The translations under genes were made by a program, and so were the position numbers. The notes under the pieces are model-generated. The model was given only the letters and a program-made list of their open reading frames with translations. It was not told the DNA's origin and made no database searches. 64,000 bases of DNA from Reticulitermes speratus (taxonomy: Eukaryota > Arthropoda > Insecta > Blattodea > Rhinotermitidae). The DNA is taken from positions 41,765,877-41,829,876 of the forward strand of contig JAJKFL010000004.1 of the NCBI GenBank assembly GCA_021186555.1, read 5' to 3'. The first letter of the stretch is position 1; each line of letters starts with the position of its first letter. Shown here in pieces: positions 20,308 to 30,495 of this stretch.

Positions 20308-23002
20308 TTAGACACTTGAGCGGTCGTAAGCTTGACCGCCGCCAAGTTTAAGCCTCTTATGTTTTCTATGTTGGGCTTCGCCTTGTCCAATGTTTCGAAC
20401 ATTTTCATTGTCATGATTTCGTATGACTTCTGCTTGCTGCCTGCATAATTTTGTAATAAAATCATATACGTATGGAATTTTGAAAGCCACATGCAACTCG
20501 CGGGTCGGTGTGCGCCTTGGAACTTTGCCAATAGTGCGGAGCACCTTGTTTTGCAGGCGCTGCAGTTTCATTAAGTAGGTGTCTGCCGCAAATTCCCAGG
20601 CGGGGCAAGCATAAGTCATAATAGATCGAATGAGTGCCTTGTGGAGGGTTAATTTAATGTTAGCGCTTAATCGCTCACTTTTGAATAGGGAGTAAATTCT
20701 GATAAATGTTCTGAAGGCCTTGGCTTCGATCATTTCTATATGATATCTCCATGTAATTTTCCTATCAAAAATTACACCGAGGTATTTTACCTGATTGACG
20801 AAAGGAATGTTCCGTCCTTTCAATGTAAGATGAGACTCTATCGATCTATTTCCACGGGAGAAATATATCGCTCGAGTCTTATCCTCATTGATTTTGATAT
20901 TCCATCGCTCACACCACAAATCTAATGATGCGAGGCCGCGCTGTAATTTTCTTATTACATAACCCTCCTTGCGGTCGGTGGCGTATATGCAAGTGTCATC
21001 CGCAAAGAGGGCCAGGTATGTGCCTGGTGTTTGCGGGGCGTCGTTTATATATAAATTATACAGTGTAGGGGACAGGACGGATCCTTGTGGCACCCCTGCT
21101 TGTATGTCTCTAAAAGTAGACAATTCACCTTCAACAGAAACTTTAAATTTTCTGTCTGTAAGAAAAGAACCAATAATCTTCACTATGCTGACCGGAAGGT
21201 TTAATTTCAATAGTTTGTATAACAAGCCAGGGTGCCATGTGGTATCAAAGGCTTTTTCAATATCCAAGAAAACCGCAGCCGTAGCCAAGTTATTATTAAA
21301 ATTTAAAGTCACGTGGTCCGTTAGCCTCATACATTGAAGAGTCGTGCTGTGACATGCACGAAATCCAAATTGGCAAGCGTTTAACAAGTTTTTATTATCA
21401 ATGTACTGTTTAATTGTTCGTTGAATAATTTTTTCAAAAAGTTTGCCCGTAGTGGACAACAGGCTAATCGGACGTAAATTTTGGGGGAATTTGGGATCCT
21501 TACCTGGTTTGGGTAAGGTTATAATCTTTGCCACCTTCCAAGGCGATGGGAAGTGGGATAGCCTAATACAGTGATTAAATAAATGTGTCAGGTGTACCAG
21601 AGGTCTTCTTGGAAGGTGCCTGAGGCATTCGTTTGGAATGCCGTCCATTCCACAGGCCTTTCTTAGTTTTAAGGACTTTATTAATATTTGTACTTCACTC
21701 GGTCTAATTCTAATAGGGGGATTGTTGTCTACGGTTTCGGTTAGAGCTTGGACTCTAGCCTCCACCCGCCGTTCATGATCCTCGTCGCACAAATCATGTG
21801 GTGTAAACTGGTTTTCTAAACAATCCGCGATGGCATTGGCTTTATCTGTCGGATGAAATTTTAAACCTGAATGACCATGAATTGCGGTTGGTGCCTTTGG
21901 TCCATCCCTTTTCAAAAGGGTTTTCGCAATAGGCCAGATTGCTTGAGGTGTGACCTCACAGTTCCCTATTCTTGTTTCCCACCGCTCAAGTGCCTTTCTC
22001 TGAGTCAATCTTCTAATGGTTCTGCTGACCCAATTCACTGCCGCTTTACATACTGGATCCCTGGTTTCTTGCCACAATTTTCGTAGCCGCCGTTTCTCTT
22101 TGAGCAACCGATCTAGGCCAGGTAGATCGCTATTTAGGTCCGAAATTGTAATTTTTCTCGTCGCCAGCCTATACGCCGAGGCTATAGAGGCTGCAAATTC
22201 ACGGGCCGCATTATCGGCTTCATTTCCTGAGGTAATTTGGATTCTGGGTGAAATGAGTTCAGAGGCTAGGTCTTGAAACCGTTCCCAATCTGTAATTTTT
22301 TCCACGGGGGTCGAGAGGTCTCTAATTTTTACATGATCCAGTATGTGAAAAATTATCGGAAGGTGATCTGAGTCCAGAATGTCGGACACAATGACCTCTG
22401 ACAGTCTTACATTCTGATGTACCACAATATCCAACACATCGCCATTCCCGGTTGGGGAATAGTGAGTGGGGGTTTGTGGCGCTGTTATTTCAAATTCGCT
22501 TCTGTCAAACAATTCTAGCAGTTTTTCACCTGAAGGGTTTGAGACTGCGCTATTGCAAAAGGGGGTCTTGGCGTTCAGATTACCTGCCAAAATTGATTTA
22601 TTTCTAACGCCTAAGAGCTCAATGATATCTGCATCGCTCCAGGCACGCCTTGGAGATTTGTAAACAGCTGCAAGCAAAACTTCATTGTTTCCAATCGGTA
22701 TGCAGACCCCTGTGGCTTCTATTGAAGATAGGGGGGGGGGGGGGTAGGTCTGCAAGGATATGCGGGACTCCTTTTCTAACTGCAACGGCAGTTCCGCCTT
22801 TTCTACCCGGAAAGCGGTCAGACCGATAAAGGTGATAATTTGGAAGACAAAACCTCTCGTGAGGTTTTAGGTGTGTCTCCGAGAACAGAGCCACATCTAT
22901 CTTTAGGTCTTGCATTTGTTTACTGAGCTCATAGCGCTGCCTCCCAATGCCGTTAGCATTAAAAGCTACAACTTTGAGAGGGCTATGGACTTTCGTTGCC
23001 AT
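20308..23002 (-). CDS. Jockey ORF2: APE endonuclease and reverse transcriptase (one frameshift)
   Basis: Translation starts at 23002 (MATKVHSPLKVV), overlapping the end of ORF1 by 20 bp. The N-terminal endonuclease shows NANGIG, SETHL, GGTAVAVRKG, GNLNAKTPFCNS (usual D as N-L-N) and SDHLPI. The RT shows LDIEKAFDTTW, AGVPQGSVLSPTLYN and LFADDTCIY (about 20995-21003), then the jockey-type C-terminal domain ending at 20308. The endonuclease reading changes frame at a homopolymer: 14 G on the plus strand (22731-22744), where a run one base shorter would keep one frame of about 898 codons. It could be a real mutation or a homopolymer error. The enzyme nicks target DNA and primes reverse transcription there. 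Confidence 0.88.
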
Positions 23003-24668
23003 GTTGTTTCATGAGATTTAGTACTATTTTGGTAATAGACATGATTTTTTCCTCTTCTGACACAGCCCCATTGAGCTCTGTCATGATCTGCTGTACTACA
23101 GTTACGACCTTGAACATGTCGACGGTTGAGCTGTTTACATTTACATTGGTGGCCTGAACTGACTGACCTGACTTTGGTGGCGATTTCCGCTGCTGTGTTG
23201 GGGGTGACATCTGTTTCCCGAAGTTCACTACTTGTTGTTGCTGTTCCGCCGGGTTTGACAGGGATGGTTGTGTTGTATTGTTGCGTAGCACCGCTGCGAA
23301 GGACCGTCCTGGGGTTACGAAATTGTTTGCAAATGTTCTGCCTCTTGATTCTGTGTTTGGATGTTTGTGCATTTTCTGTCTTTGTAGTTCCTCCTTGGCA
23401 TATCGGCATCCCCGGTATGTGGACGGATAAGGTTGTTCGTCCCCTTTCAGGTTGCAATTGCAACAGTTTGGCTTGGAGGTCTCGTTGTCTCTTTCTGGGC
23501 ATTCCTTATGCAGGTGGCCTCTTCCGCACCATAAGCACCTTGGAGGTTGCTTACAGTTTGCCCAGATGTGACCAAATTGTTGGCAGTTGTAGCATTGTGT
23601 CAGTGTGTTTCGTGATTTGTAAGCTTCCACCTGCACTCTAATGAGACACAGGCTTGTCAGCTTAAATATATCTGTGGATTTCGCTGCCCGGGGAAGTGTA
23701 ACCAAAAAGAGATGTAGGAATTCCGATCGTGGTCCATTTTCCGGGGATTTACGTGTTGTCGTCATTTGCTTTACGTTGACGACGTTAAAGCCCATGTCCT
23801 CTAGACCGTTCGATATGTCTTCTGCTGGGGTATGGGTGGGAAGGTGTCTGATGACAGCCTTTATGGGTTTTTCACTTTTTGGGAAGAAGGTGTAATAGCT
23901 GAGCTTGTTGCTGTCGAAGAAGGTTTTGATGGCGGCGAAGTCTGCCATTTCTCTTGTGACAACCTTTGTCCCATTTCTGGTACTGCGGAACTCGAAGGTC
24001 CCTTTTACAATGCCTTGGATTTGTTTTTGTAGGTGTATTAGGTTTGTCACTGCTGTTAGAACTATTGGCGGTGGTCTTTCCGTCCTTGGGGGCTGTGTCT
24101 GCTCACATTCAGCTTGTGCCTCTTGCTGCGGTTCTTCGTTTTCCGCGTCCATTTCCGTTGTTTGCAATGGTGCAAAGTAATTCCGGAGCGGCACTTGCGT
24201 ATCTTTCCGAGTCACATTGCGTGTCTCAGTGGTTGTGTTGTTCATAGTGGCGGTTCCTGTTTCAGAAGAATTTCTCCTCTTCCGTCTTTTTTGGTCTTGG
24301 AAGGTATCCATTGGTTGTCCTTCCTGTGCATGCCTGGCACTATCCTGTACTGTGGCTTTGAGGTCATTCAGAGTCACAGTGTACGTTCCATATAGAGCAT
24401 TAAATAACCTCTTTCCTTGTAGTACTTGCCTGAAGCTTTCCCTATCCTCCTCTGCGTTCTTTACTATGGTTCTCCATGCTTCACTTTCTCCCACTTCCTG
24501 CGGAGTACATCCTGCCAGCAGTGTTATATCGTTTAAGATATCATAAACTTTCTGGGTTATGCCTGCTGCGTCCGGGTATTTGGCAATTATGTCCTTATAT
24601 TCGGCGCGGAGAGCCTCAGTTTTAGTTTGCCAGTATTCTTGGTACGCCGGCATCTTTCTGTTGGCCAT
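22983..24668 (-). CDS. Jockey ORF1 (gag-like nucleic-acid-binding protein)
   Basis: I take the start at 24668 (MANRKMPAYQEYW) rather than the in-frame ATG at 24701, because the extra 11 codons are mostly the (CA)n repeat. About 561 residues. The C-terminal half has the jockey gag arrangement: an RNA-recognition-like region (HLPTHTPAEDISNGLEDMGF), then three knuckles CYNCQQFGHIWANC, CLWCGRGHLHKEC and a third beginning CCNCNLKGDE. It ends in a Gln/Ser-rich tail. It probably packages element RNA. Intact ORF, overlapping ORF2, suggesting coupled translation. Confidence 0.9.
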   Translation of the reverse strand: MANRKMPAYQEYWQTKTEALRAEYKDIIAKYPDAAGITQKVYDILNDITLLAGCTPQEVGESEAWRTIVKNAEEDRESFRQVLQGKRLFNALYGTYTVTLNDLKATVQDSARHAQEGQPMDTFQDQKRRKRRNSSETGTATMNNTTTETRNVTRKDTQVPLRNYFAPLQTTEMDAENEEPQQEAQAECEQTQPPRTERPPPIVLTAVTNLIHLQKQIQGIVKGTFEFRSTRNGTKVVTREMADFAAIKTFFDSNKLSYYTFFPKSEKPIKAVIRHLPTHTPAEDISNGLEDMGFNVVNVKQMTTTRKSPENGPRSEFLHLFLVTLPRAAKSTDIFKLTSLCLIRVQVEAYKSRNTLTQCYNCQQFGHIWANCKQPPRCLWCGRGHLHKECPERDNETSKPNCCNCNLKGDEQPYPSTYRGCRYAKEELQRQKMHKHPNTESRGRTFANNFVTPGRSFAAVLRNNTTQPSLSNPAEQQQQVVNFGKQMSPPTQQRKSPPKSGQSVQATNVNVNSSTVDMFKVVTVVQQIMTELNGAVSEEEKIMSITKIVLNLMKQHGNESP

Positions 24669-24678
24669 ATTGTCTTTC

Positions 24679-24703
24679 CACACACACACACACACACACA
24701 CAC
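24679..24703. repeat. (CA)n microsatellite in LINE 5' UTR
   Basis: About 12 CA dinucleotides directly upstream of the ORF1 start; it creates the artificial N-terminal MCVCVCV reading. Confidence 0.97.
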
Positions 24704-24815
24704 TGTAATAAACACGAGAGGTGACGGACTGGGACCACTTCCTGATCTCAGCCCACTGCCTAGCCCGAGACTCACAAACAACAACAAACCTGAAGTTTGT
24801 GTGTTTCTGGCCCTG

Positions 24816-24883
24816 TATTTATACGAGTCAGAGTTGAGCTGCCTGCGTTGCGATTGGCTGCTCGCTGCAGGTTGGTCCCGCCC
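24816..24883 (-). promoter_or_regulatory. GC-box / CCAAT / TATA promoter-like block
   Basis: On the minus strand, in order: GGGCGGG (24883-24877), CCAAT in AGCCAATCGC (24857-24853) and TATAAATA (24823-24816). ORF1 starts about 150 bp downstream of the TATA box, giving a predicted start site near 24786-24790. Spacing suits RNA polymerase II. Jockey elements usually use an internal TATA-less promoter, so this may be a captured host promoter or an unusual LINE 5' region. Confidence 0.5.
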
Positions 24884-25469
24884 AGTGGCGGGCGGATTTT
24901 CCCAGTAGAAGCGAGGGCAATTTAGTGTGTGGTCCTCCTGTGCTTTCGCGGGAAGCCGAGAGACAAGTGCACCGTGACCGTGCTGCTGCGGGCAGCGGAG
25001 AAACTGGTGCATGAAGCGGAGAGTGCACCGTGCTCTCTTGTGGGAAGCGGCGAGTTCCCACATATCCAAAGAAATTTAACAGCATACTCTGATAATATTT
25101 CTTAATGACATTCAGTATGTAATATGCGTCTATGTGCAAACTGTGAAGAAGAACAAAAGAGTGTCTGCTGAGGATTAAATGGTATCACCATCTCAGAAAA
25201 GTCCAGAATGCAAAGATCCGAATGCGCTTCATGTTACGTTAAATGTACATATCCTTTTTTGTTATTTATTCTGCTTAAAAGATGTGCTTAGCTGTACCTT
25301 TTCAAAGTAACTGATCACCTTTAATTTGCATCCCGATATGTAGTATACTTCCTGTAAGACTGGAGCTTCTTTCAGTAATATTATGAAGTCTGCTGTATGC
25401 CATGTATGTATGCTGGTGGATAGATGCGAGTGTTTTGGAGGGATATGGTGCCTCCATCTTTCTTCTGCC

Positions 25470-25503
25470 CTGAAGATGGAGGCAGCACATTCTTCCAAAG
25501 TGT
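25470..25503 (+). ncRNA. Hammerhead-core-like motif (degenerate)
   Basis: CTGAAGA, then TGGAGGCAGCACATTCTTCCA, then AAGTGTAG. The first box is intact; the second (CGAAAC) is lost. Stem arms TGGA/TCCA pair. Confidence 0.35.
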
Positions 25504-25656
25504 AGATACCTGTCCATGAAAGTGCATGGTGTTTGGGTTCTCTTATACACAGCATGAGTAGTGCTTATTCTCTTGGGTATGTTTAGCTGACAGTGTTGGA
25601 GTGGCATCATAGAAGAAGGTGCTGTTGTAAGTGACATTGTGTGTCATCAATTTCAG

Positions 25657-25783
25657 ATTCAGCAAAATGCATCCAGGGAGGCCGTTCCCCCAGTACACCA
25701 TATATGTGGAGGTGATTGACTGCAGACCAGGAAAATCCCCAACAGCCTCCATCACTGCACTGCAAGGAGCCCCTGTAGTGAAG
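25657..25783 (+). CDS. Candidate orphan exon (weak)
   Basis: A segment open in one frame (SKMHPGRPFPQYTIYVEVID and onward) is bounded by an acceptor-like CATCAATTTCAG and a donor-like AAG/GTGTGT. Length 127 bp, so it would change phase. No domain recognised; the opposite strand is open too. Listed only because both splice sites are reasonable. Confidence 0.2.
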
Positions 25784-27310
25784 GTGTGTGTCTTGTTTGG
25801 GGATTCAGAGCTGGATGTTGATGTCAAATATTTATTTACTTTCTGTGGAATACACTTTGAACATAAGTTTAATTGTAATGAGGTGTGTTGTACAGAGAAC
25901 AAATTGATTCATTCATTGATAAGTGGATGGTAATTGATGATTTAATGCTCCTTATTTACAGTGTATGGGAGCCTAATTAAGGCATTGCTTTGTGGTCGTG
26001 TAGTGGGCAAGCCTGGACAGTGCAGAATGGTCTTTCACTCTGCGTAATCTGCAGGGACGACATCAACTGGACACTGAGTTTTGAGCTCCGAGTAAGTATC
26101 CCCACATGAGTGTGTTTCTGCACTCCAACTGTGAACAGTCCCTGTAGTATACATGCATGATAGGTCAGGTCTTAATTGTGTGAATGTTAAGAGATTGAAT
26201 GTGAGAGTCCTTTTCGATGCATTCTCAATGAAGGGTTCCAAAAATGCATATGTTAGCTTGACAATGTCTGCAAGAGCTGGAGAACTGCTGAATGGCTGCT
26301 GTTGATGTTGTGGTGTGATGTGTTGACTTGTTATGATGTTTGTTAAAACTGACCAAAATATAGGGCACTTTACATTGGGACCTGCATGAATCTCAAGTGT
26401 CAACTGGGTAACTGTTTAATATAGCAAGAGCATTGCCAACAAAGCCTGTAGAAGGAAATGTAACACTGTACTGTTTGTGTGTGTCTTATGATTATGGGGA
26501 TAATTGAACGTAGGTGAGTGAATGCATCAGAAATGTTACACTGCATGTGTGCAGTTCTTAACTAGTTAATGTTCGGAGTCATGTGGTGATGTGCTAAGTT
26601 GAAGTAATGATGTGTACTGCTGAGCAGAAAATGTCAGGGTTACAAAGTGAAGGAGAAAGAGATGGGGAGGGCGTGTAGAGTGCATGGGAGATTGCAGAAC
26701 ATGATAGAAAAACTTTGACCAGAGAAACTGAATTGAAGATCCCACATGGCAGATCCAGGCATAGATGGGAGGGTAATAGAAATGTGGATCTGGAATAAAG
26801 TGTGGGTGTGCTGCTTGGATTAATCTGGCATAGGATAGGGATTACATTCCCAAAAAGAGTGAGAAATAATGTAAGTCACTGTGCCAAGTATTTGGTTTGC
26901 ATGAAGGGCTGTGCTGTACATTGGGTAACAAACTTTCCTGAAGAAATCTGGGATAGGTCAGTCACTAGCAGCTGGGCTGGGGGCTGGGTCACCCAGGAAT
27001 TTTGGGTGAATTTCTGGCAGGGCAAGGAACATTTCTGGTTTGCACAACATGCAGGCTGCAGGTAATAGTCAGGGCTTCAGGAATCCAGACTAGAACTGTA
27101 CTGCAGACACATTTGACTGGCTTGGCATCACATAAGAATGGCATAGGAACATGTGATGTAGGTGGAATCGATAGATTGCTTGCTTCGTGAATATAGTGTG
27201 GAGAATTAAGAAACTGGAAGGCAAGAAAATGTACAGGGTTTTCCAGAATAGTGACCAGAAACAGACTGCAGTGTAATGAGACTGCTTTGGGGATGTTCCA
27301 TGGTGACTGG

Positions 27311-27490
27311 CCTGACGGCTCTCCACGAGCCCGGGCTGGTGTCAGCCACCCGCACAACTTCCAACTGTCGGCGTGTCCCCGCGTCGCCGTTCACCTGTGG
27401 TGCCGGTCGAATGTGGGCCTGCGGACACGTCCGAGAGTGTGCGGAGATGGATGAGAGGGTAAGAAATAGTGCGCCGGTGGTTAGGTTAGG
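27311..27490 (+). repeat. GC unit, 5'-truncated (satellite copy 1)
   Basis: Homology to the other GC units starts at GACGGCTCTCCACGAGCCCG and runs to GGTTAGGTTAGG. This is the left edge of the whole satellite domain; unrelated sequence lies to the left. Confidence 0.88.
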
Positions 27491-27883
27491 TAAGTTAAAG
27501 TTTAAGTTAACGTTAAAATGGTAAGGGTAACGTTAAAGTTAAATGTTAAAGAGAAATAAGTTGAAGTTAAAGTTACAGTTAAGTTTAAAGTTAAAGTTGA
27601 AGATAAAATGTAAAATTTAAAGATAAAATCATAAAGTTGTAGTTAAAGTTAAATTTAATGTTAAAGTTAAAGTTAAAGTTAGAGTTAAAGTTAAAATGAT
27701 AAAGTTAAATTTAAAGTTAATGTTAAAGGTAAAAAAGTTAACGTCAAAGTGAAAGATAAAGTTAAAGTTAAAATGTTGAAAATAAAAAGTTAAAGTTGAA
27801 AGTTTAAAGTTAAAGTTAAAAGTAAGTTACTGTTAAAAAGTTTAAGTTAAAGTTAATTTGAAGTTAAAAAGTTAAAGTCATAG
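27491..27883 (+). repeat. GTTAAA hexamer array
   Basis: About 65 degenerate copies of GTTAAA/GTTAAAGTTAAA with frequent A5-6 variants. It ends in the conserved junction GTAACAGAGTTAGTGCTAAA into the 18-mer array, identical in the other copies. Confidence 0.92.
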
Positions 27884-28422
27884 TAACAGAGTTAGTGCTA
27901 AATAACAGAAAACTGCTATATAACAGAAAACTGCAGAATAACAGAAAACATCAAAATAACAGAAAACTGCGTAATAAAAGAAAACTGCGTAATGAGAGAA
28001 AACTGCGTAATAACAAAGAACTGCGTAATAACAGAAAACTGCGTAATAACAGAAAACTGCCTAATGACAGAAAACTGCATAATACCAGTGTTACTGTATA
28101 ATAACAGAAGACTGCATAATAACAGAAAACTGCAAAATAACAGAAAGCTGCAAACAAACTGAAAACTGCATAATCAGATAAAACTGCAGAATAACAGAAA
28201 ACTGCTAAATAACAGAAAAGTGCGTAATAACAGAAAACTGCAAAATAACAGAATAATGCATAATAACAAAACTGCATAATAACAGAAGACAGCATAATAA
28301 GAGAACTTCATAACAGAAAACTGCATAAAATGAGAAAACTGCGTAATAAGATATAAGTGCGTAATAAGTGAAAACTGCGTAATATGAAAACTGTGTAATA
28401 AAGGAAAACTGCGTAATAAGAG
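27884..28422 (+). repeat. 18-mer array, left part (copy 1)
   Basis: Tandem variants of AATAACAGAAAACTGCNN (18 bp). Open frames such as NNRKLR repeats on plus and YAVFCY repeats on minus result from 18 being a multiple of 3. Interrupted at 28422 by a gypsy element; the array resumes at 33249. Confidence 0.93.
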
Positions 28423-29356
28423 TATAATGTAGTGACATTTATGGTATAATTAATTAATGTGAAAACCAACCGCCCCAGGTTAAACGAAAGGTTGTAAGGT
28501 ATGTGTAAGTTGGATATTGTGAAAACCAGGAAACAGCGCAAATTGTTGAGCCAGCATGTAGGTGAAGAAACCTTGTAGAGTTTATAAGGAAATAATCATG
28601 CTGATCAAAGGTGGTTGCGACGCTTGAACGAGGTCGCTAAACGGCAAAACGCTGACATCGGTTGCGAATGCGAATGCGGAAGACTACGAATATAAAAGGT
28701 TAGTCAAAGGTTGGGGAGGGGGTCTTTTCGTCTTTTGACATCATACTACGTCGACCGTCGACGTTCCGCTGGTTGCCGAGACCGAGGGGGTATCTCGGTC
28801 ACGAACCACGAGGGGACCAGATCATCATCATCCCGAGGGGGGGACCAACCGGTCCAAAGATGGAGGCCAACACAGCGCTGCTCATAATAACCATCGTGTC
28901 AATTTCACGAGGTAGGAAGGTTTATTTTTCGAGACACTAATGTCCCTGGTGGTTTGGTTTGGTTTGGTTTGGTTTGGTTGGTTGGGTTAATATGCGGAAC
29001 TAAAGCTAATATGCCGTTGTCGCCTCGTCCTTACTATGAAAATTAATGTAACTTTTTAGAATTGATCATATTGTTTTTAGTAAATTATATATATATATAT
29101 ATATACAGCATACTGCTCTTTACCCCCTTAAGAAACCCATTCGCTCCGAAAACCCGAGAAGTTAATTGTAGAGACCGACCTCCCGCGGCCTCTGCGTCCT
29201 TTTTATATTAAATACCTTTACGGGAGGTGGTGGCACGCTACCGGATCGGGTTTTGGGACTCCAAGCCCTGACGCCCGGTTCTAAGTTAATTGCGCCCCAG
29301 GGAACGATCGATCGAATCAGTAGGAGGTTCGGAGGATCGAACTTTGCGGCACAACA
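28423..29356 (+). repeat. 5' LTR of gypsy element 1
   Basis: Judged by the target duplication it runs from TATAATGTAGTGACATT to GGCACAACA. The canonical TG start would be 28428, five bases in; the deleted 3' LTR cannot settle this. It contains a TATA-like AATATAAAAGG (about 28690), a (GGTTT)n run near 28952 and an (AT)n run near 29085. Confidence 0.85.
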
Positions 29357-29359
29357 GAA

Positions 29360-29377
29360 TGGTGGCAGCGGTGGGAT
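29360..29377 (+). other. Primer-binding site, tRNA-Leu type
   Basis: TGGTGGCAGCGGTGGGAT lies 3 nt after the LTR. It is complementary to the usual 3' end of insect tRNA-Leu (ATCCCACCGCTGCCACCA). Confidence 0.75.
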
Positions 29378-29583
29378 CATAAGTTGGCGTAAAATTGGCG
29401 ACAGTGTAGCGATAATTTAGCTGACCATTATAGTAGGTTGAAGTTGTGTCGAGTTAATTTGCTGACTCGCTAAGGTCGGTTAGTTAGCAGTTTTAAAAGT
29501 CAACTAGGCATTAATATACATAGTATATTACGACAAGGGGAAGAAAGAGAGAGTTGTTAATTTAGTAATAAAGACAAGATATA

Positions 29584-30495
29584 ATGGAGACGAGGTTGAG
29601 GACATTAGAAGAGGGAATGCAGAATTTAAGTTTAGGCCGAAGTAAGGACTTGTCCTTGGTAGCCAGTATTAAGGAATATGCAGGACCGAAGACAAGCAGG
29701 AAATCCATACAAGAATTTTTCGAACAAGTAGAACAGTATGGCCAGATTAGCAATTGGACAGAACAGGATTTAGTAGCGATTGCTATATCTAAATTAACGG
29801 GCGAGGCAGCTTTGTATCTTAAAGGAATTGATCAGACAGAACGACGAGACCTGACGTATGACAGACTGAAGGAACTATTGACGCACAGATTTACGGACAA
29901 ACTACCGCTACAGTATCATTATACACTGCTACATGAAGCTAGGCAAGAAAAGACGGAAACTCCAGCGCAGTTTCTAGACCGTCTTAGAACGATTAGTGCA
30001 AAGACTATTCGGAAGGGTTCAACGCCCGCCGAATGCGCCATTTTGGCAGAGGAAGGGCGCTACAGGCTTCTATCAGCATTCATCCATGGGTGCCTGGGAT
30101 CTGTAGGAAGAGAGCTAAGATTCAGGATGCCAGAAAATCTGGAGCAGGCTCTAAATGTAGCAACGACCGTGCATAATGCATTGAAATTAGAAGGCGAAAC
30201 AAAAAGGGAAGGAATTTATAGGTCCGACGCCAGGGAAATCGTATGCTATGGGTGTAATAGGAAGGGGCACAAGAAAAGGGATTGTAGGATAAGCAAGGAG
30301 AGCTATCCAAGGAGAAATTATTATAGAGACGCGGAAGTTGGAACCGAAAGAACAAGGAATAGAGAGACAGCAATACGATGCTGGGTATGTAATAAATTAG
30401 GGCATATATCGAGAGACTGTACAAAAAGGAATGTAACAACGACCCCAAAAAGGGAGGCAGGAGTAGCCAAAGGGACAGGGCAGTCCCCAAACTAG
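29584..30495 (+). CDS. gag: Gag of gypsy element 1
   Basis: An intact 303-codon ORF. The N-terminal two thirds is a retrotransposon gag/capsid domain (IQEFFEQVEQYGQISNW, RFTDKLPLQYHYTLL, ETPAQFLDRLRTI). It is followed by two CCHC knuckles at residues 221-234 (CYGCNRKGHKKRDC) and 266-279 (CWVCNKLGHISRDC). The protein would assemble the particle and bind element RNA. The following pol frame is in -1 register, so ribosomal frameshifting is expected as in many gypsy elements. Confidence 0.92.
   Translation: METRLRTLEEGMQNLSLGRSKDLSLVASIKEYAGPKTSRKSIQEFFEQVEQYGQISNWTEQDLVAIAISKLTGEAALYLKGIDQTERRDLTYDRLKELLTHRFTDKLPLQYHYTLLHEARQEKTETPAQFLDRLRTISAKTIRKGSTPAECAILAEEGRYRLLSAFIHGCLGSVGRELRFRMPENLEQALNVATTVHNALKLEGETKREGIYRSDAREIVCYGCNRKGHKKRDCRISKESYPRRNYYRDAEVGTERTRNRETAIRCWVCNKLGHISRDCTKRNVTTTPKREAGVAKGTGQSPN

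Larger units (their letters stand above)
20230..24830 (-). mobile_element. Jockey-type non-LTR retrotransposon
   Basis: The element is nearly full length on the minus strand: 5' UTR, ORF1 with three zinc knuckles, a 20-bp ORF1/ORF2 overlap, ORF2 with APE endonuclease and reverse transcriptase, and a 3' region. The only coding lesion I see is in a 14-G run. Neither a poly(A) tail nor a secure TSD was found, so both ends are approximate. Confidence 0.88.
24900..27310. other. Largely unannotated spacer
   Basis: Only two weak items are seen: a degenerate hammerhead-like core (25470-25503) and an exon-like segment (25657-25783). Other ORFs are short, overlapping on both strands and without motif. 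Confidence 0.4.

Noticed and set aside
20208..25082. TTTAACAG at about 20208 and 25075 as a Jockey target duplication
   Set aside because: An 8-bp AT-rich match with no adjacent poly(A); too likely by chance to define the ends.
27480..27495. Telomere array
   Set aside because: Only two TTAGG units at each junction; not a telomeric tract.
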